A stretch of DNA of 64,000 nucleotides from Pusillimonas caeni (GCF_003545815.1 NZ_PDUW01000003.1:472809-536808), one strand, 5' to 3'; shown: positions 34,446 to 43,424, counted from the stretch's first letter. Notes: a model not told the origin generated them from the letters alone. A program made the numbers and translations.

Positions 34446-34530
34446 GCAGGTGTACGTTTTATCTGCCCGCGGCCCCCGAGCCAATGTTGCAGTTTCGTCA
34501 TAGGGCGGCCGCAAACCGGAAAAGCCGGCG

Positions 34531-34576
34531 GCTCTATTTTCCCCGACGGGCCGGCTCTATTTTCCCCGACGGGCCG
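34531..34576. repeat. Perfect tandem duplication of a 23-bp unit
   Basis: Two identical 23-bp copies (34531-34553, 34554-34576) of a unit starting GCTCTATTTTCCCCGACGGG lie back to back. The second copy overlaps the stop codon and last residues of the proline-rich gene; the first lies just beyond it, so this looks like a recent slippage duplication of the gene's 3' end. Confidence 0.85.
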
Positions 34577-34922
34577 GATCTCTTTGCCGCGGATGGATGG
34601 TTTCGGGATGCTTCTCCGATGCCGGTTCGGTCGGAGGTTTTGACTTCTGCGCCAGTTCACGCGCCTTCGGCCCCATGATTCCAGGATAGCTGGGGGGCTG
34701 GGCTTGGCCGGACGGTTCAGGTCTGTCGGGTTTATCGCCTCGCTCGTGACTGGGTGTATTGTGAGCCGGATTGGTGTGTCCCGGGTTCTTCTTGGCGGGC
34801 TGTCCCGGCCCGTCTATGCCCGATCGATACTGTCCCGGCCCGTAGGGCTCGTGCAAGCGGGCGTCCATATCGTCGCCCTGTTCGGGCTCCGAATGAGTGG
34901 GTTTTTTCGGCTCTTGCGCCAT
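34557..34922 (-). CDS. Proline-rich hydrophilic hypothetical protein
   Basis: A 121-residue protein very rich in Pro, Lys, Glu, Gln and His, with no hydrophobic core, so probably disordered and cytoplasmic. I do not recognise the family. Support for it being real: AGGAGA lies at the right distance before ATG 34922, codon use is normal for the genome, and it lies 51 bp downstream of csbD on the same strand in a run of stress-type genes. Such disordered proteins often serve in desiccation or osmotic stress, but that is only an analogy. Confidence 0.65.
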   Translation of the reverse strand: MAQEPKKPTHSEPEQGDDMDARLHEPYGPGQYRSGIDGPGQPAKKNPGHTNPAHNTPSHERGDKPDRPEPSGQAQPPSYPGIMGPKARELAQKSKPPTEPASEKHPETIHPRQRDPARRGK

Positions 34923-34973
34923 GGCGGCTCTCCTGGAGATTTCATTCCATTTCGAGGAAAGCGACGGGGCGGA

Positions 34974-35156
34974 TCAGCGCTTCTTGGTGTCGCGGATCGC
35001 GTCCTTGGCATCCCCGACCTTGCGCTGGGCGGAGCCGGCGTTCTTCTCGGCCTTCCCTTCCAGTTCGGTCATGGGCTTGTTCGCCGCCTTGCCGACTGCC
35101 TCTTTTACGCCGCCCTTTACTTCTTTGGCGGCGCCTTTCACGTGGTCCTTGTTCAT
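34974..35156 (-). CDS. CsbD-family stress protein
   Basis: A 60-residue, highly charged alpha-helical protein. MNKDHVKGAAKEVKGGVKEAVGKA followed by ELEGKAEKNAGSAQRKVGDAKDAI is the CsbD/YjbJ repeat pattern. CsbD proteins are abundant under general stress in many bacteria; their molecular role is unknown. A purine-rich GGAGATCC precedes the start. Same strand as the proline-rich gene and ppk2. Confidence 0.9.
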   Translation of the reverse strand: MNKDHVKGAAKEVKGGVKEAVGKAANKPMTELEGKAEKNAGSAQRKVGDAKDAIRDTKKR

Positions 35157-35234
35157 AGCGGATCTCCGTTAATCAGGGCACATGCCCTGTCACCCGTCTA
35201 TGCATGCAAGCAGCATGCCCGGCCCCCAGGGCTT

Positions 35235-36104
35235 TTATTTATCGAGCAGACCTTCTCCCGCCTTCTTCATTTCTTCTCTCTGTTCATCGCTGACTTTCGG
35301 AAAAGCCAGATCCAGTTTCTCGAGGGTCTGAAGCAGAATGTCCGCGACGATCAGGCGCATGTTTTCCTTGTCGTCCGCGGGTATGACGTACCAGGGAGCG
35401 TCTTCGGTGCTGGTGGCGTTGAGGCATTTTTCGTAGGCTTCCATGTACTGGGGCCAGAACTGGCGCTCGTACAGGTCGTTGGGGTCGAACTTCCAGTTTT
35501 TACGGGGAGTCTGGATTCTGTCGCGAAGGCGTTTTGCCTGTTCACCTCTGGAGACGTTCAAAAAGAACTTGACGATGCGGGTTCCGTTGCGGCTTAGATG
35601 GGCCTCGAATTCCCTGATGGACCGGTAGCGCTGTTTCCAGACGACGTTGACGGCCGGCGCGCCGGGAATGTTCTGATCGGCGAGAATCTCCGGATGCACG
35701 CGAACCACCAGTACTTCTTCATAGTACGAGCGGTTGAATACGCCTATCATGCCGCGCCTGGGCAGTTGCAGCGCGGCGCGCCACAGGAAGTCGTGCGCGC
35801 GCTCCAGGTGCGAGGGCTGCCTGAAGGACGACACGTTGCAACCCTGGGGGTTGATGCCCGAGAACACGGCGCGGATGGTGCTGTCCTTGCCGGCGGCGTC
35901 CATGGCCTGGAAGACGGCCAGCACGGCATGGCTGCCGGACGAATAGAGCTTTTCCTGCAGCTCGTCCATGTCGTTGACATATTCGGCCAGCCGGCGCTGG
36001 TAGTCGTCGTGGGAATCGTAAATCGGGGCGGCCAGGGTCGGGGCCTTTTCGATGCGAAAGGGCTTGCGCGGATCGATGCGGTATTCGTCGGGGTCTATCG
36101 CCAT
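35235..36104 (-). CDS. ppk2: Polyphosphate kinase 2 family protein
   Basis: A 289-residue enzyme that uses polyphosphate to phosphorylate nucleotides. The P-loop region is FQAMDAAGKDSTIRAVFSGINPQG (about 65-88), followed by SFRQPS, the lid region RRGMIGVFNRSYYEEVLVVRVHP, and WKFDPNDLYERQFWPQY. Spacing and length fit class I/III PPK2 enzymes. GGAGACAGC precedes ATG 36104; a longer frame to 36167 is not needed. PPK2 products can regenerate ATP or GTP under energy stress, which fits the CsbD neighbourhood. Confidence 0.9.
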   Translation of the reverse strand: MAIDPDEYRIDPRKPFRIEKAPTLAAPIYDSHDDYQRRLAEYVNDMDELQEKLYSSGSHAVLAVFQAMDAAGKDSTIRAVFSGINPQGCNVSSFRQPSHLERAHDFLWRAALQLPRRGMIGVFNRSYYEEVLVVRVHPEILADQNIPGAPAVNVVWKQRYRSIREFEAHLSRNGTRIVKFFLNVSRGEQAKRLRDRIQTPRKNWKFDPNDLYERQFWPQYMEAYEKCLNATSTEDAPWYVIPADDKENMRLIVADILLQTLEKLDLAFPKVSDEQREEMKKAGEGLLDK

Positions 36105-36187
36105 GCTGTCTCCATTCTGGCCCGGTCGCGGACATGACATTTTGTGCAACATCGGCCGGGTGCGCAAGAAGAAGGGCGCAGCTCGAC

Positions 36188-36206
36188 AGCACCGGATTCC
36201 GGTGCT
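36188..36206. promoter_or_regulatory. 19-bp perfect palindrome between ppk2 and the phosphonate/selenate-type ABC genes
   Basis: AGCACCGGA-T-TCCGGTGCT is a perfect 9+9 dyad in the divergent gap between ppk2 (start 36104) and the binding-protein gene (start 36311). A second short repeat GGAGC-N6-GCTCC follows at 36228-36243. There is no T-run, so an operator is more likely than a terminator. Confidence 0.45.
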
Positions 36207-36310
36207 AGCATGGCCCGGTATCTTTCAGGAGCGGTTCAGCTCCGCCCCAGCGCTGTTCAGCCTGGTGTTTCGTTTCTTACCACGATCGAATCCGCTACTG
36301 GAGTGATTCC

Positions 36311-37237
36311 ATGAATACGTTCTCTGCCGTGCGCAGGAAGTATCTGCTCTCTTTTTCCGCCCTGGCCCTTTCCGCAGCCTTGTCCCTTACTCCTGGCGCT
36401 TCCGCCCTGGCACAGCAAACCCCTTCCAAACTCGTCATTACCGCCATCCCCGACGACGGCGATGCCGACCGCATGCGCGAGAACTTTGGCGCGCTGGCCA
36501 GCTACCTGGGCGATGCGGTCGGCATCCCGGTGGAATACATGCATGTGGAGAACTACGCGGCCAGCGTGACGGCCCTTGCGACGGGCCGCGCCCACATAGC
36601 CTGGCTGGGCGGGGTCACCACCGCTCAGGCCCGCATGCAGATGGGCGACGGCATCACCATCCTGGGCTCGCGCGACATCGACAAGGGCTTCGTCAGTTAT
36701 TTCATCGCCAATCCGGCTACGGGGCTTGGCCGAGTCACCGACCTGGGCGAGTTGGCCAAGGCGGCCCAAGGCAAGGGCTGGACCTTCACCTTCGGCAGTA
36801 AAAGCAGCACCTCGGGCCATGTCATGCCGCGCAAGTTCTTCATCGATCAAGCCGGCGCCACGCCCGAGAGGGTGTTTCGCACCGTCGCCTATTCCGGCAG
36901 CCACGATGTCGTCATGCAGATGGTGGCCGACGGCACCCATGATGTCGGCGCGCTGAACTATGCAAGCTGGGACAAGGCTCCGGGCGAATTGCAAGCCAAG
37001 GCCCCCGTCATTTACAAGACGCCGCCCTATATCGATTATGCGCTGACGGCTCGCGCCGATTTGGGGCCCGAGCTGCTGGACAAACTGCGCGCCGCACTGC
37101 TGGCTCTGGACGCCGGCGACGAGAACGGCGCCAAGGTGCTCAAGTACCTGAAGGCCGGCAAGTTCGTCGAAGCCGACATTTCCGAGTGGCAAAGCGTGGT
37201 CGACCTGCTCGAGTCGGGCATAGACATTGGCAATTGA
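36311..37237 (+). CDS. PhnD/selenate-type ABC transporter substrate-binding protein
   Basis: A 308-residue periplasmic protein with a signal peptide (about residues 1-34, ending ALA-QQ). The mature part reads LVITAIPDDGDADRM, YMHVENYAASVTALATGRAHIAWLGG and FGSKSSTSGHVMPRKFF, the pattern of phosphonate/phosphite binding proteins and of those annotated as putative selenate-binding. GGAGTGATTCC precedes ATG 36311. The substrate could be a phosphonate, phosphite or other oxyanion; no C-P lyase or phosphite dehydrogenase gene is near. It overlaps the ATPase gene by 11 bases. Confidence 0.85.
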   Translation: MNTFSAVRRKYLLSFSALALSAALSLTPGASALAQQTPSKLVITAIPDDGDADRMRENFGALASYLGDAVGIPVEYMHVENYAASVTALATGRAHIAWLGGVTTAQARMQMGDGITILGSRDIDKGFVSYFIANPATGLGRVTDLGELAKAAQGKGWTFTFGSKSSTSGHVMPRKFFIDQAGATPERVFRTVAYSGSHDVVMQMVADGTHDVGALNYASWDKAPGELQAKAPVIYKTPPYIDYALTARADLGPELLDKLRAALLALDAGDENGAKVLKYLKAGKFVEADISEWQSVVDLLESGIDIGN

Positions 37238-38027
37238 CATCCATTCCCCGCCGCCCGTCGCCATCGAGCATGCGGCGGTGTCCTATGGGCGCCGCCGGGT
37301 GCTCGACGGCATCCAAGTGTCCGTCGCCCACGGCGAGCGGGTGGCCGTCATCGGCCCGTCCGGCGCCGGCAAGACGACGCTGTTCCGCCTGATCGCGGGT
37401 CTGGCCAAGCCGGCCGAGGGACGCGTCGCCACGCTTGGCCGGGATGTGGCGCGACTGCGGGGCAAGGATCTGGCCCGGCTGCGGCGCGAGGTCGGATTTC
37501 TCCACCAGCAGGACAATCTCATTCCGCAGCTGCGGGTGGTGCACAACGTATTGATGGGGCGTCTGGGGCATTGGTGGCTGCCGCGCGCGCTGTGGTCCCT
37601 GCTGTGGCCGCAAGAGCTGGGGCGGGCGATGCAGGCATTGTCCCGCGTCGAGTTGGCCGACCGCTTGTGGGCATTGCCCGACGAGCTGTCGGGCGGGCAG
37701 CAACAGCGGGTTGCCGTGGCGCGGCTCATCGTGCAGCAGCCTCGCCTGGTGCTGGCCGACGAACCCGTCAGCGCCCTCGATCTGCGCCTGGGCCGGGAAA
37801 TCATCGGGCTGCTGTGTGAGCTGGCCGGCCGGGATGGGGCGACGCTGCTCGTCAACCTGCATTCGCTCGACCTGCTGCAGGGCAACTTCGACCGTGTCAT
37901 CGCCCTGCGGGCGGGGCGGGTGTATTGGCAGGGCGCCCCCGCCGACATCAACCAGCAATTGCTGCGCGAGTTGTACGGCGCCGAATACCGGGCCTTGCAC
38001 CTGGACGAGATGGCGTTGCCGGCATGA
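37227..38027 (+). CDS. PhnC-type ABC transporter ATP-binding protein
   Basis: A 266-residue ATPase with Walker A GPSGAGKTT, Q-loop LHQQDNLIPQL, signature LSGGQQQR, Walker B RLVLADEPVSALD and switch region NLHSLDL, as in PhnC proteins. The TTG start at 37227 lies inside the binding-protein gene, and its TGA overlaps the permease ATG (ATGA). The three genes are therefore translationally linked. Confidence 0.9.
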   Translation: MAIDIHSPPPVAIEHAAVSYGRRRVLDGIQVSVAHGERVAVIGPSGAGKTTLFRLIAGLAKPAEGRVATLGRDVARLRGKDLARLRREVGFLHQQDNLIPQLRVVHNVLMGRLGHWWLPRALWSLLWPQELGRAMQALSRVELADRLWALPDELSGGQQQRVAVARLIVQQPRLVLADEPVSALDLRLGREIIGLLCELAGRDGATLLVNLHSLDLLQGNFDRVIALRAGRVYWQGAPADINQQLLRELYGAEYRALHLDEMALPA

Positions 38028-39988
38028 CGAAGGCGGACTTGCGGGCAATGCGGCGCCATGGCCGGCGTCCGTTGGGCAGCTTCATTGCGCTGCTGATGCT
38101 GGCTTTGGCTTTGCTGGCCGCCTGCTTCGCCGTCGAATGGGACTGGGCCGCATTGACCGATGCGCAGCGCCGGGCCGAGGCCGCCGCCAGGATGGGCGCC
38201 TGGTTGGCCGCTTTTCTTTCTCCCGATCTATCGGCCGAATTTCTTCGGCATTCGTGGGACCTGACGCTGCAGACCCTGTCGGCGGCAGTATTGGGTACCA
38301 CGCTCGCCGTCCTTCTTGCCTGGCCGCTGGCCATGGGGGCAAGCAGGGCGGTGTGCGTGGGGGAAGAGCGGGACGGTTTTTTTGCTTCAAGACGGCCCCA
38401 AGGCAATGTCCTGCTGCGCCATTTTCCCTTGCGTTCGCCGGCGGCCCTGCTGTGCGCTGCCTGCCGACTGCTTCAGGACATATTGCGGGCGGTGCCCGAC
38501 TTCGTCTGGGCGATCATCCTCGTGGCCATGATAGGCCTGGGCCCGCTGACAGGCGCGCTGGCCCTGGCGCTGAACATCACCGGCATACTGGCCAAGGTCT
38601 ACAGCGAGCTGTGGGACGGCGTGGACGAAACGCGCTATGCCCAGGTCAGAAGCCAGGGCGGGGGGCGCCTGGCCACTTTCCTGTACGGCATCCGGCCTCT
38701 GGCGTCGCGCAATGTGCTGTCGTTCACTTTGATGCGGGCCGAGTGCGCCATCCGCAACGCAGCCGTGATAGGTGCGGTGGGCGGCGGCGGCCTGGGGTCG
38801 GAGATCTGGTATCAGATCCGCTTCGGCGCATGGGACAAGGTCGGCACGCTGATCCTTTTCACACTGTTGCTGACGCTGACGGCCGACCTGGCCAGCAATC
38901 ACGTGCGCGGCCTGTTGCGGGGCGATGCCGCCCGCGCGGCGAGCCGGGCGCCTCAGGTCGACGCCGCGGCGGCCGCCGTGGTGCCGGGGCCTTCCTTGCG
39001 ACCCTGGTATGCGATGGGCTTCGTCATTGCGGTGGTGGTCTGGTCGCTGTGGTTCATGGGGTGGGGCAATCGGGCCGGCGAGGGAGGCGCGTCGCGCAAC
39101 CACTTGGCGCCCGCGGCGGAACTCTTTACGGGCAAGGCCTGGGACAACCTGGGCTTTTTCCGGCGCCTGCTGTCGCCCGAGCTGGACCTGCCGGCCATCG
39201 GGATCGGACCGCCCGAAGCGGTTGCGAAACGCCGGGCCGAGGGCAAGGCCGTCGATCTGTTCGCGCAGTATGGCCCGGGCGATTTCCGGCGTCCCGCTGC
39301 CTGGTCGGCCTGGCTGGATGAACTGCGCAAATGGTTTGTGTGGCGCGCGGTGGAATCGGCCGCCGTGCCGTTGGCCATCGCGGTGGTGGGCACGGTGCTT
39401 GGCGTCGCTGCGGCCATACTGCTGACTTATCCGCATTCGGCCACCTTCCAGCTGCTGTCCGGCCGCTTCAGCGGCGAAACCGCGCCGCCCTGGCTGCGGG
39501 CATGGCGAGGCCTGCAACTGGCCGCGGCGCGAGCCGTCGCCATGATTGCGCGCGGCGTGCCGGAAGTCATGTGGGCGTTCCTGTTCATTGCCTTCTTCGG
39601 CCCGGGGCTGGTGGCGGGAACCCTGGCCATCGCGGCCCATACTCTCGGTGTGCTGACACGCGTGTTCGGCGAAGCGGTCGACAACCAGCCCTTACGGCGC
39701 TTCGAGCCGACTTGCGGCGCATCGCGGCGCATGACCTATGCCATGGTGGCGGTGCCCCTGGCTTGGCGCGACTGGATGACCTATGCTTTTTTTCAGTTCG
39801 AAAGCAATGTCCGGGCAGCGGTGGTGCTGGGCCTGATCGGCGTGGGCGGCCTGGGCTTCCAGTTCAATTTCAATTTCGAGTGGTTCCGCTTCGAGCGCGC
39901 CGGCACCTATCTGATCGTGATGATTCTGCTGACGGTGCTGATCGACCGCAGCGTCCGGATGCTGAATCTTTCGCGCGTGGGGCGCTGA
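38024..39988 (+). CDS. Fused double PhnE-type ABC transporter permease
   Basis: A 654-residue membrane protein holding two permease domains in one chain: the first at about residues 75-300 (ILRAVPDFVWAIILVAMIGLGPLTG; GAVGGGGLGSEIWYQ) and the second at about 425-650 (IARGVPEVMWAFLFIAFFGPGLVAG; GLIGVGGLGFQFNF). The matching R-VP-E/D-x-W and G-GGLG segments show an internal duplication. PhnE permeases are usually separate chains of about 270 residues. An approximately 90-residue polar stretch links the halves. ATG 38024 overlaps the ATPase stop. Confidence 0.88.
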   Translation: MTKADLRAMRRHGRRPLGSFIALLMLALALLAACFAVEWDWAALTDAQRRAEAAARMGAWLAAFLSPDLSAEFLRHSWDLTLQTLSAAVLGTTLAVLLAWPLAMGASRAVCVGEERDGFFASRRPQGNVLLRHFPLRSPAALLCAACRLLQDILRAVPDFVWAIILVAMIGLGPLTGALALALNITGILAKVYSELWDGVDETRYAQVRSQGGGRLATFLYGIRPLASRNVLSFTLMRAECAIRNAAVIGAVGGGGLGSEIWYQIRFGAWDKVGTLILFTLLLTLTADLASNHVRGLLRGDAARAASRAPQVDAAAAAVVPGPSLRPWYAMGFVIAVVVWSLWFMGWGNRAGEGGASRNHLAPAAELFTGKAWDNLGFFRRLLSPELDLPAIGIGPPEAVAKRRAEGKAVDLFAQYGPGDFRRPAAWSAWLDELRKWFVWRAVESAAVPLAIAVVGTVLGVAAAILLTYPHSATFQLLSGRFSGETAPPWLRAWRGLQLAAARAVAMIARGVPEVMWAFLFIAFFGPGLVAGTLAIAAHTLGVLTRVFGEAVDNQPLRRFEPTCGASRRMTYAMVAVPLAWRDWMTYAFFQFESNVRAAVVLGLIGVGGLGFQFNFNFEWFRFERAGTYLIVMILLTVLIDRSVRMLNLSRVGR

Positions 39989-40057
39989 GGCGGCCGCCGT
40001 CATTCCGGCGCCCGGCCCGTGGCATCCTTTTCATGCCGGCATACGAACGACGGCCAG

Positions 40058-42076
40058 CTATTTTTTCTTGCCCGGCGCAGGGGCTTTCGTGTCCTCGGTG
40101 GCCGCCTTCATCAGCGGTCCGCAGTCGTTGGAATCATCGGTGCCCAGGTTCAGCAGCGGCAGGATGGCGGCCAGGGGAGTGGCGATGACGCCCAGTGCGA
40201 CGGCGGCGCCTGCGCGGGCGGCGATGGGTCCTTCGTGCACGCCGATGTCGGGGTTCTTGAAAGTGCCCCGCACATACAGAGGCGTGCGCAAAGTGAAGAT
40301 GCGCAGCGATTTGTTCTCCGGGTCGATGTCCAGGTCGAGTTTTTCGGTGGCCAGGTTGATGTTGCCCGTGATGTCTATGGTGGCGTCTTCAGTGTCCAGC
40401 TTGAACGCCTTGGTGTGCATCAGGCCGTTCTTGACGTCGAAGTCGGCGGCCAGGCAATTGAGCACGATCTGTTCGTCGCCGAACAGCTTGACGATGATCA
40501 TGTCGGCAATGTTCAGGCCGGCGGCCTCCAGAATGAAATGGCTGACCGTTCCCTTGGTGACGACGCCCTTGAGTTCCCCGTTGGAATGGCCCAGCAATTC
40601 GGCGAACGACTTGCCCTGGCTGGACAGCGAGGCGTCGGCGTGCACCGTGCCGAGGCTGGCGCGCATGGATTCGGCGCCGCGCAGCAGCCTGCGCAATTGC
40701 AGGCCGCGGGCGGTGGCCTCGAGCCGCGCCTGGATCTGCGATTGGCGTCCGTTCAATTCGATGTTGGTGCGCAGCTTGCCGCCGGCCACGCCGAAGTTCA
40801 GGGGAGTGAGGGTCAGCAGCTTGTTGTCCAGCTTGACGTGAGCCTCGACATTGTCCAGCGGAAGGTTTTCATTGCGAACGATTTTTTTGCCCTTGAAATG
40901 CACGTCGGCGTCCATCACGCCCCAACTGTCGGTATTGATGGTATCTACCGGCAGCGCCTTGTCGGCTGGCTGCTTTTTGGCTTCCCCCTTGGCCTCTTCG
41001 CGCTTGTCCACGCCTACGACGGGGCCCAGATCCTTGAAGCGCAACAACTCTGACTGCACCGAGCCGGTGAGAAAGGAGCGCGGCTTGCGCACATGGAATT
41101 CAAGGGTGCCGTTCAAGTCGCTGGAGCCGACCGTACCCTTGAAATCCCGGTAGCGCCATACGTCGTTCTCCGTGGCAAGCTCGCCGGTCAGCCGGCCTTC
41201 GGTGTGGTAGGGCGGGGTATTGGGCAGGGCAATGCCGATGAGCGGATTCAGATCCGCCATGGTGGCGCCTTTCAGGACCAGGGCCAGATCCAGGGCGGCA
41301 AGCTGGGTGGGACGGGTGACCGAGCCTTCGAACTGTATGGTGGTGTCGCCGACCTTGAGGTCGGCCTGTATGGGAAAGGGTTGATCGGCCTCGGGGCTGT
41401 CCTGCTGCAGGGAGAGCAGGCCGCCGGCCTTGCCGGTGCCCGATATGGTTCCCTCTTTGTAGTGGCCCTCGGCCTTCCAGCCTACGCTATAGCCTTGCGC
41501 TTCGGCCTGGGCGAGCGAGTCCAGCGTGGCCCGCAGGTCGAGCGCCAGCTTGGGATCGCGCAACCGTATGTTTACGTTCTGCATGCCCAGCCGAAGCAGC
41601 ACGAACTGCCATTTGGCGGGCTTTTCGCTTGGCGCGGGCTCTTCGCTCAATGTCCAGTTGCTGGCGCCGCTTTCGGTACGAACCAGATCCAGGTCGGCGT
41701 CCTTGAGTTCGAGGCTGGCGACGCGTATGGTGTTGGCGAACAGGGGGACGGGGTCCACAAGCAGCTTGAGCTGGCCGGCGTGGCCCATGTCCTGCTCGGC
41801 CGAAGTCCATTTCGGCTGGCCGACGCGGATGTCGTTGGCCGTGATTTCAGGCCAGGGCAGCCAGCGCTTCCACCCCGACCGTTCGACGGGGCGCTTCCAA
41901 TGCACCTGCAGGTCGCCCCGGATTTCCACCTGACGATGGGTGAGGGTGCTGAGCTGGCGGCCCACCCATGGCCTGGCATAGTTCCAGTTGAAGGTGGCCG
42001 CCACGGTCAGCGCGATGGCGATGATGAGCGCCAGGGTCAGTACAATGCCGATCAGAATCTTCGCGTAGCGGGGCAT
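40058..42076 (-). CDS. AsmA-family protein
   Basis: A 672-residue protein anchored by one N-terminal helix (about residues 7-28) with a long, beta-rich periplasmic part. AsmA features are the start PRYAKILIGIVLTLALIIAIAL, RQVEIRGDLQVHW, and a C-terminal AsmA domain (FNVKNGLMHTKAFKLDTEDATIDITGNINLATEKLDLDIDPENK-like region). AsmA-type proteins affect outer-membrane phospholipid transport. GAGGAC precedes ATG 42076. It is divergent from the DUF3293 gene, 95 bp away. Confidence 0.88.
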   Translation of the reverse strand: MPRYAKILIGIVLTLALIIAIALTVAATFNWNYARPWVGRQLSTLTHRQVEIRGDLQVHWKRPVERSGWKRWLPWPEITANDIRVGQPKWTSAEQDMGHAGQLKLLVDPVPLFANTIRVASLELKDADLDLVRTESGASNWTLSEEPAPSEKPAKWQFVLLRLGMQNVNIRLRDPKLALDLRATLDSLAQAEAQGYSVGWKAEGHYKEGTISGTGKAGGLLSLQQDSPEADQPFPIQADLKVGDTTIQFEGSVTRPTQLAALDLALVLKGATMADLNPLIGIALPNTPPYHTEGRLTGELATENDVWRYRDFKGTVGSSDLNGTLEFHVRKPRSFLTGSVQSELLRFKDLGPVVGVDKREEAKGEAKKQPADKALPVDTINTDSWGVMDADVHFKGKKIVRNENLPLDNVEAHVKLDNKLLTLTPLNFGVAGGKLRTNIELNGRQSQIQARLEATARGLQLRRLLRGAESMRASLGTVHADASLSSQGKSFAELLGHSNGELKGVVTKGTVSHFILEAAGLNIADMIIVKLFGDEQIVLNCLAADFDVKNGLMHTKAFKLDTEDATIDITGNINLATEKLDLDIDPENKSLRIFTLRTPLYVRGTFKNPDIGVHEGPIAARAGAAVALGVIATPLAAILPLLNLGTDDSNDCGPLMKAATEDTKAPAPGKKK

Positions 42077-42171
42077 AGGCGTCCTCTTTTCAGGCCGGCG
42101 ACTGTGCGCGGTCCGGGTCCGGCACTTGCAGCTTGCGGCGGTTCTTCAGTCGTTCTTCTTTCCATGCGGCC

Positions 42172-42597
42172 ATGTCGACATCCCGGATACCTGCTTCTCT
42201 GCTGGAGGCCTATCGCCAGACCGACTACAGGGTCCAGGCGCCACGCCCCTTCGTCATGCATATCGGCCAGGCCAGCCAGGCCTTGTGCCTGCTGCACCGG
42301 CAGTACGGCGTGGCATCCAGCGCTTTCATCACCGCCAGCAACCCCTACAGCCGATTGCTGACGGACCAGGAAAATGCCGAACGCCGGCAACGTCTCGCTG
42401 AGGCAGTCGCGCACGGAGGGTGGCGCGGCATTCCGGGAAGTGGCAAGCATATATCGGGCCCATGGCCCGCGGAAGCCAGTTTTCTCGTACTGGGAATAGA
42501 CCGGGAAGAGGCCCGGCGTCTGGGCCGGGCCTTCGAGCAGAACGCCATCATATTTTGCGGAGCCGATTGCGTTCCGGAGCTGATGCTGCTGCGCTGA
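42172..42597 (+). CDS. DUF3293-domain protein
   Basis: A 141-residue cytoplasmic protein with the DUF3293 signatures SLLEAYRQTDYRV, SSAFITASNPYS, GKHISGPWPAEASFLVLGI and EQNAIIFCGADCVPELMLLR. Function unknown; the family is a small fold widespread in proteobacteria. ATG 42172 (MSTSRIPAS) is chosen over an upstream in-frame ATG at 42133, which lacks family support. Converges on mpg. Confidence 0.82.
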   Translation: MSTSRIPASLLEAYRQTDYRVQAPRPFVMHIGQASQALCLLHRQYGVASSAFITASNPYSRLLTDQENAERRQRLAEAVAHGGWRGIPGSGKHISGPWPAEASFLVLGIDREEARRLGRAFEQNAIIFCGADCVPELMLLR

Positions 42598-42627
42598 GGG
42601 TGGCTCGAAAGGGCCTGGGCCGCTGTG

Positions 42628-43179
42628 TCACTTGCGTGAGATGTGCGGGTTTCCGGCGATATAGAAGCGCAGCGGCTTGTCGGCCCATTCTTTGGCGTAA
42701 GCGACGCCCACCCGTGGGGTGGCGACGATGTCGGGAGCAGGGGCGTCCTCCGGAGCCAGCAGGTGCAATTCATCGCTGCAGAGGTCCTGGCCATACTGGC
42801 GCAGATCGATGCCCATGGCGCGCGTAAGCAGGCCGGGCCCGCGCGTATTGCCCTCGACGTTGGCCAGCGGCTCCACGGCGCGCAGCAGCACTCCCGTGCC
42901 GCTGCCCTCGGGCTCGGTCACCACGTTCATGCAATGGTGCATGCCGTAGATCAGGTAGACATAAGCATGCCCGGGCGGGCCGAACATGGCGCGTGTCCGG
43001 CGGGTCAGTCCCTTGGACGAGTGGGCCGCCAGGTCGGTGGGGCCCAGATAGGCTTCCACCTCGACGATGCGGGCCATGCGCGGCAGGCCTTCCACATGAT
43101 GGACGAGAATTTTGCCGAGCAGGTCGCGGGCGACAGTCTCGGTGTCGCGGTTGTAGAAATCACGGGTCAGTTTCTGCAT
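42628..43179 (-). CDS. mpg: 3-methyladenine DNA glycosylase (AAG/Mpg family)
   Basis: A monofunctional glycosylase that removes 3-methyladenine, hypoxanthine and similar bases. In 183 residues the AAG features are present: LTRDFYNRDTETVARDLLGKIL, the catalytic glutamate in RIVEVEAYLGPTD, the PGHAYVYLIYGMHHCMNVV core, and the GPGLLTRAMGI loop. Start ATG 43179 (MQKLTRDFY) is preferred over 43236, which would extend 19 residues toward the cspA promoter. This is the window's second alkylation glycosylase, unrelated to the AlkA-type one at 9229. Confidence 0.92.
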   Translation of the reverse strand: MQKLTRDFYNRDTETVARDLLGKILVHHVEGLPRMARIVEVEAYLGPTDLAAHSSKGLTRRTRAMFGPPGHAYVYLIYGMHHCMNVVTEPEGSGTGVLLRAVEPLANVEGNTRGPGLLTRAMGIDLRQYGQDLCSDELHLLAPEDAPAPDIVATPRVGVAYAKEWADKPLRFYIAGNPHISRK

Positions 43180-43264
43180 GAGGTTGCCGAAAGCAAGAGA
43201 AGTGCCGCCGTTCGGCGGGAAAACCTCTTGTCGCAAATTAGTCGAATATTTTCTTAATTATCGC

Positions 43265-43424
43265 TTGACTTCGCCATAAGGCGCCGCTACGATGAGCCGC
43301 TAGATTTTCAAGTTCGTTGTAGTTTGTCCAATCAGTACCAAAAACAGTACTTTTTTGCTCCATCTCCACCCTTGATAGTCTGTTCCCGGGCAAGCTCGCC
43401 CATCTTTTTTTAAGGGTTGCAAAA
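43265..43424 (+). promoter_or_regulatory. cspA promoter and long 5' leader
   Basis: TTGACT (43265-43270), 17 bp, TACGAT (43288-43293) form a sigma-70 promoter, giving a leader of about 125 bases before ATG 43425. A long structured leader is usual for cold-shock mRNAs. The ribosome-binding site AAGGG is at 43413-43417. Confidence 0.6.

Noticed and set aside
38387..39640. Minus-strand open frame opposite the fused permease
   Set aside because: Arg/Gln/His-rich shadow; no start signal or domain.
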